Source: Uliginosibacterium paludis
Lineage (GTDB): Bacteria > Pseudomonadota > Gammaproteobacteria > Burkholderiales > Rhodocyclaceae
Direction: 5' to 3'
NCBI RefSeq assembly: GCF_039631355.1
Contig: NZ_JBDIVF010000012.1
Span: 1 to 64,000, forward strand
Length of the DNA: 64,000 nt
Translations under genes and position numbers: made by a program
The notes under the pieces: generated by a model
What the model saw: only the letters and a program-made list of their open reading frames with translations
Databases searched by the model: none
Told to the model about the DNA's origin: nothing
In this document: in pieces, positions 42,531-50,015 of the stretch
Layout: every line of letters starts with the position of its first letter
How positions within the stretch are numbered: the first letter of the stretch is position 1

Positions 42531-43043
42531 ATGTCCGATTCTCCGGCCGCATCCTTTCGCATGCAGATACGTTGCTTTGAGCCCGGCGATGCGCCGGCGC
42601 TATTCCAGGTCTTCCATTCCGCCATCCACACGGTGGCTTCGGCGGATTACAGCCCGGCGCAGATCAGGGCCTGGGCGCCGGATGCGCCGGATCCCGCGCG
42701 CTGGGCTCGCCGGATGGCCGGGATCCAGCCCTTCATCGCCGAGGAGGCCGGCGAGATCCTGGGCTGCGCGGATCTGCAGGCCGACGGCTACATCGACCAT
42801 TTCTTCGTGGCCGGCCGGCATCCGCGCCGCGGCGTGGGGCGCAGCCTGATGCAGCACCTCCATCAGGTGGCGCGAGCCAGGGGAATCGCGCAAATGAGTG
42901 CTGACGTGAGTCTCAGTGCGGAGGCATTTTTCCGGCACTTCGGCTTGGTGGTGCTCGAACGACGGCAGGCCTGGAGCGGAGACATCGCGCTGCCGAACGC
43001 ACGTATGCGCAAGCCGCTGGCGCCGGAAAGCGATGCCGGCTGA
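42531..43043 (+). CDS. GNAT-family acetyltransferase
   Basis: This 170-residue protein has the GNAT A motif in DHFFVAGRHPRRGVGRSLMQHLHQVARARGIAQMSADVS and the B-type end in AEAFFRHFGLVVLERRQAWSG. The start at MSDSPAASFRM was chosen; an internal Met (42561) is equally possible, since the fold begins at MQIRCFEPGD. The substrate is unknown. Confidence 0.85.
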   Translation: MSDSPAASFRMQIRCFEPGDAPALFQVFHSAIHTVASADYSPAQIRAWAPDAPDPARWARRMAGIQPFIAEEAGEILGCADLQADGYIDHFFVAGRHPRRGVGRSLMQHLHQVARARGIAQMSADVSLSAEAFFRHFGLVVLERRQAWSGDIALPNARMRKPLAPESDAG

Positions 43044-43103
43044 GCCGGGGACACGCGGCATGGCCTTAAACTGTGCGTCTGATCCCGATTCCGGAGCCAC
43101 AGG

Positions 43104-43463
43104 ATGTCGTCCGCAGCCTCTTCACTCATCGCCAGCCTGCAGGGCAGTCAGGACCCTGATGCCCGGGTGCTGCTGCAAATGCTGGAGCTTGGCGCCAATC
43201 TCGCCAGACCACACCGGCCCGAGTTCGCGTTCGACATGCCATCGCTCGAGACCGCTGAAGGCATCACGCAAGCACTGGAGGCGTCGGGATGGCTGACGGA
43301 ATGTTTCGGGCCGGACGACGACAATCCCGATTTTCTGGTGATTGCCCGGCGAGAGATGCTGCTCGATCTGGCCGTGCTCAATGACTTGTCTCGCCGGTTC
43401 GAGGCGCTCGCGGCGACGCATGGCGGTGTGTATGACGGCTGGGGCGCCGAAATTGTCGAGTAG
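43104..43463 (+). CDS. RraB-like (RNase E regulator family) protein
   Basis: This 119-residue protein matches the RraB fold: MLELGANLARPHRPEFAFDMPSLETAEGITQALEASGWLTECF and the final FEALAATHGGVYDGWGAEIVE with the conserved YDGWG. In E. coli RraB binds RNase E and inhibits it. GGAGCCACAGG precedes the ATG. Whether this homologue inhibits RNase E is not shown by sequence. Confidence 0.85.
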   Translation: MSSAASSLIASLQGSQDPDARVLLQMLELGANLARPHRPEFAFDMPSLETAEGITQALEASGWLTECFGPDDDNPDFLVIARREMLLDLAVLNDLSRRFEALAATHGGVYDGWGAEIVE

Positions 43464-43541
43464 CGCGCCGGGCCGTCTTTCAGGCCGTTTGCCAGCAGGC
43501 CCGACGCTTGCCCCGGCCATTGCTCATCGGGAGATTTCATC

Positions 43542-43943
43542 ATGATCAGGCAAGTCGGTCCGACCCGGATTTCCGAATGGCATCTTGCTTCCTGCCACTG
43601 TGGCGCCGTCGTGCTTCGCCTGCACCTGCCCGACGGCATCGTGAATCCGCGCCGCTGCGATTGCTCGATCTGCCGCAGGAAGGGCGCCATCGTGGCTTCG
43701 GTGCCCTTGTCGGGCATCGAGATCCTCAAGGGCGAGTCCGAGCTCCGGTGCTATCAGTTCAACACCCGCACGGCGAAGCACTACTTCTGTTCGGTCTGCG
43801 GCATCTACACCCATCATCAGCGCCGCTCCAATCCCGCCGAGTACGGCTACAACGTGGGCTGCCTTGAAGGCGTGAATCCCTTCGACCTCGGCGAGGTGCC
43901 CACGAATGACGGCGTGAATCACCCTTCTGATCGCCCGGCCTGA
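43542..43943 (+). CDS. GFA family (CENP-V/glutathione-dependent formaldehyde-activating-like) protein
   Basis: This 133-residue protein has the zinc-ligand pattern WHLASCHCGAVVLRLHLP and NPRRCDCSICRRKG, and FCSVCGIYTHHQRRSNPAEYGYNVGCLEGV near the C-terminus. GGGAG lies eight bases upstream. The name of the family rests on one enzyme; the role of this member is unknown. Confidence 0.9.
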   Translation: MIRQVGPTRISEWHLASCHCGAVVLRLHLPDGIVNPRRCDCSICRRKGAIVASVPLSGIEILKGESELRCYQFNTRTAKHYFCSVCGIYTHHQRRSNPAEYGYNVGCLEGVNPFDLGEVPTNDGVNHPSDRPA

Positions 43944-43967
43944 GCACCCGTCTCGTGCCCGCCGCGC

Positions 43968-45310
43968 TCAGGCGAGCCGGGCGATCTGCCGGGCGCAGGC
44001 GTCAAGATGTGCGCCGAGCGCGGCCAGGCAGGGCGCGAAGCGGGGGCTGAAGCCGTCTGCGGTCTGCAGGCGGCGCATGTATGTCTGCGCCAGGCTATTG
44101 GCGTGCTGCCAGATCGGGCTGGCGATGTCGCTGCGCAGCGAAATGGCCGGGACAGCGTCGGGCAGGCCGCCGCCGCTGCGGGGAGCAAAGGCCATCGGCG
44201 TCATGTCGTAGGCGGGGGCCAGGGCGTAGGGGCGACCGCGGTCTGCGGTGAAGGAGAGGTTGCCGGCGTGCATGTCGGTGTTGCCGGTGAGGCTGCCGAA
44301 GGCCCACAGCAGCGCCGCGCCCTCGGTGGCGTCCGCGGTGATGATCCGTGCTGCAGCGAGCCGGCTGGCGATGGCCGGCCAGCCGCCACTGCCGGCGCCG
44401 ACGAATTCGGCATCCAGCGCCGCGAACGAGAACAGCGCGTGACGGCCGGCCTCGCCGTTGCGGTCGAAGCGTTCGACTTCGAGAAAGCGCTGTCCGCCCG
44501 CATCGAGCACGCGGCTGCACGCTGCGGGAACGCCGGCTCCGCGCAGGGTTTCGAGCGCCAGATGTTCGGCCAGCAGCAGATCGCGCCAGCGTTCGCTGAC
44601 CGGGCCGGCTTCCGCTTCGCTGAACTTCACGATCACATGCCGTGGGCCGTTTGCAGTGTCGGCGAAGGTGGTGAATTTCGGCTGTTCGCCGCCGGCGGAC
44701 GAGCCTGGCTGTTCGCCCTGAGCGGCTTCCTGTGCCAGGCGCGGGTAGAGGCGGGCCTTGTCGTTTTCGGCAAGGGGCGCGGGAGGCGGGGCAGCGAGGA
44801 AGTGTTCGCGCGTGGCTTCGCCCAGCAGCAGGTTGCCGGGCAGGTCGTACCCGTGGGTGAGCAGCGCGCGCAGCACATGGGTGTTGGACCATTCTCCCAG
44901 GTGTGTCGGCAGGTCGAGCGTGCTGCCGTGGCGCGCGACATAGGCGCGGCCCAGATAGCCGGCGGGTCGCATGTCAGCCAGCCACCAGGGCAGCCCCTCG
45001 CTGTGCAGCGCGCTGCCGCCGGCTTCCAGCATCACGAAGCCTTCCGGCTGAACCGGCACAAGCTGGCCGAGCCGCTGCAGCCGCCCTTCGGCATCCACGC
45101 GGTGTACCGGCATTTCCGGCAGGCCGCGGCGCGTGTCGCGCAGCGCGTACTGAATGGATCTTGCCGCGCCCAGCCGGACCAGCTCCGGGCCGAGCTGCGC
45201 GAGTGCTCGCGACAGCGTCGGCTGGCTGATGCTTTTTTTTCAATGAGTTGGCGTGCGCTGTGGGGGCCTCTGGCGAGCAGAAGGCGGAGCGCGTCCGGGT
45301 GCGAAGACAT
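43968..45310 (-). CDS. yjjJ: HipA-like toxin YjjJ, frameshifted in an A8 tract
   Basis: The N-terminus (MSSHPDALRLLLARGPHSARQLIEKK, start 45310) is in one frame and the rest is in another. If the eight-base A run on the minus strand (45233-45240) had nine or six A, the frame would continue SISQPTLSRALAQLGPELVRLGAARSIQYALRDTRRGLPEMPV into the kinase-like part, giving a protein of about 447 residues. That is close to E. coli YjjJ. The first section is a winged-helix DNA-binding domain; the C-terminal HipA domain has GGEQPKFTTF, SLTGNTDMHAGNLSF and LAPAYDMTPM, the catalytic and metal-binding Asp motifs. There is no separate HipB. As the sequence stands the gene is broken; RNA slippage or a read error could both restore it. 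Confidence 0.8.
45233..45240. repeat. Homopolymer T8 (A8 on the coding strand) causing the yjjJ frameshift
   Basis: Eight T in a row on the plus strand, inside the yjjJ N-terminal region. Restoring the frame needs a run of 9 or 6. Confidence 0.9.
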
Positions 45311-45413
45311 GGTCAGGCGAAGGCGTGAATTGATTTGTGAATAGATACGTGAATTGATTCCGGCGGTGTTCGGCGGGGAATGCCATCGCGCTCAGGCCCT
45401 CTGGCAAAGCGGC

Positions 45414-46367
45414 CTACGCTGCGAACAGGCGCAGCGCCTCGGCGGGAACGTGCAGTTCGTCCTGGCGGGCGAAGGTGGCCAGCAGGTGCTCCACCGTGAC
45501 CCGCACCCGCGGCGCGAGCAGGGCGCGGTGCGGGTATTGCAGGGTCATTTCGAAGCTGCCGGGGTGGTGGCGGTCGAGCAGCAGCAGCTTGAGCTGCCCG
45601 GTCTGCAGGTGTTTCCAGACGTGATGCACGCCCACCTCGGCGATGCCGGCGCCGGCGAGCGCCGCTTCGGCAAGCGTTTCCGGCGAGGAGAGGGTCATCA
45701 CTGCGCGCTCGGTGTCCAGCGTGGTGATGCTGCCGTCGGCGGCGCGGAAATTCCAGGGCAGCACGCGGCCGCCGAGAAAGCGCCGGGTGAGCAGGCGGTG
45801 CTCGCTCAGCTCCTCGGGGGTGCGCGGCACGCCAAAGCGCGCGAGATAGGCGGGCGAAGCGGCCAGCACGAGGTGGAACTGGCACACCGGGCGCGAGACG
45901 AGCGAAGAGTCGGCAATGCGCCCGCCGCGCAGGGCGAGGTCGTAGCCGTCGTGGATCAGGTCGATCACGCGGTCGTCAAAATCCACTTCCACGGCAAGGC
46001 CCGGATACTTTTCCAGCAGACCGGGCAGGGCGGGGGCGAGCTGCTCGCGGCCAAAGCCCGCGCTGGTGGAAATGCGCACTTTGCCCACCGGGGCTGCGCG
46101 GTGAGCGATGGCCGCGTCAGTGGCGGCATCCAGCGCGTCGAGCGCGATGCGTGCCTGGTGCAGGAAGGCGCTGCCTTCTTCGGTGAGGCTCAGGGTGCGC
46201 GTGGTGCGGTTCATCAGGCGCACGCCGAGTGCCTTTTCCAGCCCGGCGATGTTCTTGCTCACCGCGGCTGGCGTAATGCCCAGCGCCCGCGCGCCGCCGG
46301 CAAAGCTGCCGGCATCGGCAACCTGGATGAAGGAGAGGATGGCGCGTACGCGTTGTGAGGAGTCCAT
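45414..46367 (-). CDS. LysR-family transcriptional regulator
   Basis: This 317-residue protein starts MDSSQRVRAILSFIQVADAGSFAGGARALGITPAAVSKNIAGLEKALGVRLMNRTTRTLSLTEEG, the LysR helix-turn-helix. The remainder is a LysR substrate-binding domain (VRISTSAGFGREQLAPALPGLLEKYPGLAVEVDF). It is divergent from yqhD and probably controls it. The 110-base gap between them contains an AT-rich stretch (46391-46417, around GATAAAGCATAAACC) as a candidate binding site, but no clear palindrome stands out. Confidence 0.95.
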   Translation of the reverse strand: MDSSQRVRAILSFIQVADAGSFAGGARALGITPAAVSKNIAGLEKALGVRLMNRTTRTLSLTEEGSAFLHQARIALDALDAATDAAIAHRAAPVGKVRISTSAGFGREQLAPALPGLLEKYPGLAVEVDFDDRVIDLIHDGYDLALRGGRIADSSLVSRPVCQFHLVLAASPAYLARFGVPRTPEELSEHRLLTRRFLGGRVLPWNFRAADGSITTLDTERAVMTLSSPETLAEAALAGAGIAEVGVHHVWKHLQTGQLKLLLLDRHHPGSFEMTLQYPHRALLAPRVRVTVEHLLATFARQDELHVPAEALRLFAA

Positions 46368-46477
46368 GGCCTTCTCTTAACCTGAAGTTGATAAAGCATA
46401 AACCACATGTGTCGTTACGGTAATCAATGCGCGCGTCCAGAATGCAGCCATCGCAATTTCTTCCGGAGCTTTCCGCC

Positions 46478-47635
46478 ATGCTCAACTTCGATTTCCAGAA
46501 CCCCACCCGCATCGTATTCGGCAAGGACACGATCGCCCGTCTTGCTGACCTGGTGCCCGCCAGCGCCCGCGTGCTGATCCTCTACGGCGGCCAGAGCGCC
46601 GAGCGCACCGGCACCCTTGCCGAAGTGCGCGCTGCGCTGGGAGAGCGTACCGTGTTCGAGTTCGGCGGCATCGAGCCCAACCCGGCGTTTGAAACCCTGC
46701 TGCGAGCGGTCGAACTGGTGCGCGCCGAGCAGATCGACTTTCTGCTTGCCGTGGGTGGTGGTTCGGTGATCGATGGCAGCAAGTTTGTGGCCGCGGCCGT
46801 GCCCTTTGCCGGCGACCCCTGGCAGATTCTGGAAAGCTTCGGCGGCGTGGTGCACAGCGCCTTGCCGCTGGGCGTGGTGCTGACCCTGCCGGCCACCGGC
46901 TCGGAGATGAATCACACTTCGGTCGTCACCCGCAAAGCCACGCACACCAAGGCCTTCTTCGCCTCACCCTTCGTGGCACCGCAGTTCTCGATTCTTGATC
47001 CGGTGAAAACCTACACCCTGCCGGCGCGCCAGCTCGGCAACGGCGTGGTGGATGCCTTCGTGCATGTGGTCGAGCAGTACCTGACCTATCCGGTGGATGC
47101 CCGCGTGCAGGATCGCTTTGCCGAAGGCTTGCTGCAGACGCTGATCGAGATCGGGCCGAAGGTGGTGCACGAGCCGGCGGACTACGACTCGCGCGCCAAC
47201 CTGATGTGGGCGGCCACCATGGCGCTCAACGGCCTCATCGCCACCGGTGTGCCGCAGGACTGGGCCACCCACATCATCGGCCACGAATTGACTGCGCTGC
47301 ACGGCATGGACCACGGCCAGACCCTCGCCGTGCTGCTGCCCTCGATGCTGGAACTGCGTCGCGAAGCCAAGCGCGAAAAGCTGCTGCAGTACGCCGCGCG
47401 CGTCTGGCAGATCACTGCCGGCAGTGATGACGAACGCATCGATCTGGCGATTGCCCGGACCCGTGCCTTCTTCGAAAGCCTGGGTGTGGCCACACGGCTT
47501 TCCGCCTATGGCGTGAGCGCAGACGCAGTCGATGCGCTGGTCGCCGCCGTGGAAGCGCACGGCATGGTGAGCCTGGGCGAGCACGGCGACGTGACCCCGG
47601 CGCTGACCCGCAAGGTGTACGAAGCCAGCCTCTGA
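46478..47635 (+). CDS. yqhD: YqhD-like NADPH-dependent aldehyde reductase (iron-containing alcohol dehydrogenase)
   Basis: This 385-residue protein begins MLNFDFQNPTRIVFGKDTI, the YqhD start, with GGAG nine bases before the ATG. The cofactor-binding AVGGGSVIDGSKF and the metal site region GNGVVDAFVHVVEQYL, IIGHELTALHGMDHGQTLAVLLP with two His are clear. YqhD reduces short aldehydes from lipid peroxidation and glyoxal with NADPH. It is the first gene of a likely four-gene plus-strand unit, divergent from the LysR gene. Confidence 0.95.
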   Translation: MLNFDFQNPTRIVFGKDTIARLADLVPASARVLILYGGQSAERTGTLAEVRAALGERTVFEFGGIEPNPAFETLLRAVELVRAEQIDFLLAVGGGSVIDGSKFVAAAVPFAGDPWQILESFGGVVHSALPLGVVLTLPATGSEMNHTSVVTRKATHTKAFFASPFVAPQFSILDPVKTYTLPARQLGNGVVDAFVHVVEQYLTYPVDARVQDRFAEGLLQTLIEIGPKVVHEPADYDSRANLMWAATMALNGLIATGVPQDWATHIIGHELTALHGMDHGQTLAVLLPSMLELRREAKREKLLQYAARVWQITAGSDDERIDLAIARTRAFFESLGVATRLSAYGVSADAVDALVAAVEAHGMVSLGEHGDVTPALTRKVYEASL

Positions 47636-47661
47636 ACCCCTTCATGACAGAGGAGCGTGCC

Positions 47662-48630
47662 ATGCAGCGCGTCATCGTCAAGGCGCTCGGCGGACCCGAG
47701 CACATGGCTGTCGAATCCTTTTCCGATCCGGCTTTGCCCGCCGCGGGCGAGGTGCTGGTCGAGGTGGAAGCGGCCGGCGTGAATTTTCTCGACATCAATC
47801 TGCGCAAGGGCGCCGGCGTGCATGCCGTGCCGGCGCCTTTCACCCCGGGCCTCGAAGGCGTGGGGCGGGTGCGCGCGGTGGGCGAGGGCGTGGCCCTGCA
47901 GCCCGGACAGCGCGTGGCGTGGATGAATGCGCGCGGCTCTTACGCCAGCCAGATCGTGCTGCGCGCCGAGCTGCTGGTGGCGGTGCCCGAAGCGCTCGCC
48001 CTGCCGCAGGCGCTGATTTTCCAGGCCATGACGGCGCAATATCTGGCGAAAGAATACCGCGCCATCCAGACCGGCGACCGCGTGCTGGTGCATGCCGCCG
48101 CCGGCGGTGTCGGGCAGATTCTGGTGCAGTGGCTCAAGCATCTGGGCGCCTGGGTGGTGGGCACCGTTTCCAGCGAGGAAAAGGCTGGCGTGGCGCGCGC
48201 AGCCGGCGCGGATGCGGTGATCAATTACGGCCGCGACTACCGTTTCCTCGATGAACTGATGGCGCTCACCGAGGGGCGTGGCGTTGATCTTGCCTTCGAT
48301 TCGATCGGCGCCGCCACGTTTGCCAGCACGGTGAAGGGGCTTGCGCGGGGCGGCATGGCGGTGAGCTTTGGCGTGTCCTCCGGGCCGGCGCCGGCCATCA
48401 ACCCGGGCGAGCTGATCGTGCCCTGCACGCGCATCGCGGCCGGTTCGGTGTTCAGCTACATCACCGAACCAGGCGAATTCCAGCGCCGTGCGGCAAGCAT
48501 TTTCGACGGCCTGCAGGCCGGCTGGCTGCGCATGCCGGAGGCCACGGCCTATCCGCTGGCGCAAGCGGCAGACGCCCACCGCGCCATCGAGAGCCGCCTC
48601 ACCCACGGCAAGCTCTACCTCGTGCCCTGA
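47662..48630 (+). CDS. NADPH:quinone reductase-like (zinc-free MDR family)
   Basis: This 322-residue protein has MQRVIVKALGGPEHM at its start, GRVRAVGEGVALQPGQRV, the cofactor motif VHAAAGGVGQILVQWLKHLGA and the VDLAFDSIGAATFASTVKGLARGG segment. GAGGAG is eight bases before the ATG; an in-frame ATG exists earlier at 47644. No zinc ligands are visible. It is in the same direction as yqhD, 26 bases after it. Confidence 0.92.
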   Translation: MQRVIVKALGGPEHMAVESFSDPALPAAGEVLVEVEAAGVNFLDINLRKGAGVHAVPAPFTPGLEGVGRVRAVGEGVALQPGQRVAWMNARGSYASQIVLRAELLVAVPEALALPQALIFQAMTAQYLAKEYRAIQTGDRVLVHAAAGGVGQILVQWLKHLGAWVVGTVSSEEKAGVARAAGADAVINYGRDYRFLDELMALTEGRGVDLAFDSIGAATFASTVKGLARGGMAVSFGVSSGPAPAINPGELIVPCTRIAAGSVFSYITEPGEFQRRAASIFDGLQAGWLRMPEATAYPLAQAADAHRAIESRLTHGKLYLVP

Positions 48631-48674
48631 GCCGCGACACCTTCCCTCCCCCCCAACAACAAGGAACTCCGGCC

Positions 48675-48971
48675 ATGAGCCAGCCCGCTTACTTCGTCAT
48701 CGACGTGAAGATCCACAATCCTGACGCCATCAAGCCCTATCAGGAACAGGTGGCCGCTACCTACAAGCCCTTCGGCGGCGAACGCATCGTTGCCGGCGGC
48801 GTTGCCGAATCGATTGAGGGCGCACCGCCGCTCGGGCGCATCGTGATCCTGCGTTTCCCCAGCCTCGAACTCGCCCACGCCTGGCACGACTCCCCGGCCT
48901 ACCAGGCCATCCTCGGCCATCGCCTTGCGGCCGCCGAGAGCCACGCTTATTTCGTCGAAGGCATTGCCTGA
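48675..48971 (+). CDS. DUF1330 protein
   Basis: This 98-residue protein has YFVIDVKIHNPDAIKPYQEQVAATYKPFGGERIVAGG and IVILRFPSLELAHAWHDSPAYQAILGHRLAAAESHAYFVEG, the DUF1330 dimeric alpha-beta barrel pattern. The function is unknown; these genes often sit in oxidoreductase operons. AAGGA precedes the ATG. Confidence 0.9.
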   Translation: MSQPAYFVIDVKIHNPDAIKPYQEQVAATYKPFGGERIVAGGVAESIEGAPPLGRIVILRFPSLELAHAWHDSPAYQAILGHRLAAAESHAYFVEGIA

Positions 48972-49025
48972 GCCATCCCGATTGCCGCCCTCAACCCCTC
49001 CCCCGATTACACAAGGACATTCATC

Positions 49026-49550
49026 ATGAAAACACTCGTCATCGCTTCCCATCCCTATCCTGACCAGTCTGTTGTCATCAAGGCGCTGCAGCGGAGCGCA
49101 GCCAGCCTGGCGGACGTGGAAGTGCGCAATCTCGAAGCACTCTACGGCAACGATTCCGCCGCTTTCGACATCGCCGCCGAGCAGGCAGCGGTCGAGGCCG
49201 CCGAGCGCATCGTGTTCCTGTTTCCGATCCACTGGTTCAACCTCACGCCCATGCTCAAGGCCTACATGAACCAGGTCTGGACCTATGGCTGGGCGTTCGG
49301 CCCAAACGGCACGGCGCTCAAGGGGCGCGAGCTGCTCGCGGTAGTTACCGCCGGCGCCACGGCCTTCACCTACTCGGCCGAAGGCCTGATCCAGAGCACG
49401 ATTGAAGACGTGCTCACGCCGCTCAAGGCAAGTGCGCTGTATGTGGGCATGCGCTATGCCGAGCCGCTGGCCTTCTACGAGGCGATGGGTGCTGCGGGCG
49501 ATAAGCTCGAGGGATTCGTCGGCCGCTTCACCGGCGCACTCGCGGGCTGA
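49026..49550 (+). CDS. Flavodoxin-like NAD(P)H oxidoreductase (KefF/MdaB type)
   Basis: This 174-residue protein begins MKTLVIASHPYPDQSVVIKAL, an FMN-binding flavodoxin-type start, with FLFPIHWFNLTPMLKAYMNQVWTYGWAFGPNGTALKGRELLAVVTAG typical of quinone reductases of the NQO family. AAGGA is eight bases before the ATG. It is the last gene of the yqhD unit. It probably reduces quinones by two electrons, avoiding radical formation. Confidence 0.9.
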   Translation: MKTLVIASHPYPDQSVVIKALQRSAASLADVEVRNLEALYGNDSAAFDIAAEQAAVEAAERIVFLFPIHWFNLTPMLKAYMNQVWTYGWAFGPNGTALKGRELLAVVTAGATAFTYSAEGLIQSTIEDVLTPLKASALYVGMRYAEPLAFYEAMGAAGDKLEGFVGRFTGALAG

Positions 49551-49656
49551 GGGCTGGCCCGGACACGGCACCGCATGTCATCCGGATACGGGGCCGGGCT
49601 GAGATGGCGGGCGGGCAGCGACGACGATGCCTGTCGTCTCCGTCCGCCCGATCGCA

Positions 49657-49995
49657 TCAGGAGAGTGCGACGAACACCTTGCCGTCTTCGACCCGCACGC
49701 GATGCGGCATCACGGAGTGCTCGGGGGATTCGAGACAGGTGCCCGTTCGCAGATTGAAGTGGTTCTTGTAGATCGGCGAGGCCACGACGAGATGCTCGCC
49801 GAGATTGCCGACCAGACCGCGCGAGAGCACCGAGGCACCGGATTTCGGATCAATGTTGTCGATCGCGAAGAACTCCTCGGCGCCGATGCGGAACACCGCT
49901 ACATGGCGCCCCAGCACGCGGGCAGCTACGCCGGTGCCGGGCAGGATGTCATCGACCGCGCACACGGCGCTCCATTCGGGGATTGCTGCTGTCAT
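49657..49995 (-). CDS. nirD: Nitrite reductase small subunit NirD
   Basis: This 112-residue protein has a Rieske-like fold without Rieske Cys ligands, as usual for NirD: WSAVCAVDDILPGTGVAARVLGRHVAVFRIGAEEFFAIDNIDPKSGASVLSRGLVGNLGEHLVVASPIYKNHFNLRTGTC. GAGG lies ten bases before the ATG. It follows nirB by 20 bases. Confidence 0.95.
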   Translation of the reverse strand: MTAAIPEWSAVCAVDDILPGTGVAARVLGRHVAVFRIGAEEFFAIDNIDPKSGASVLSRGLVGNLGEHLVVASPIYKNHFNLRTGTCLESPEHSVMPHRVRVEDGKVFVALS

Positions 49996-50015
49996 GAAAA
50001 CGTGTCCTCTGGTAT

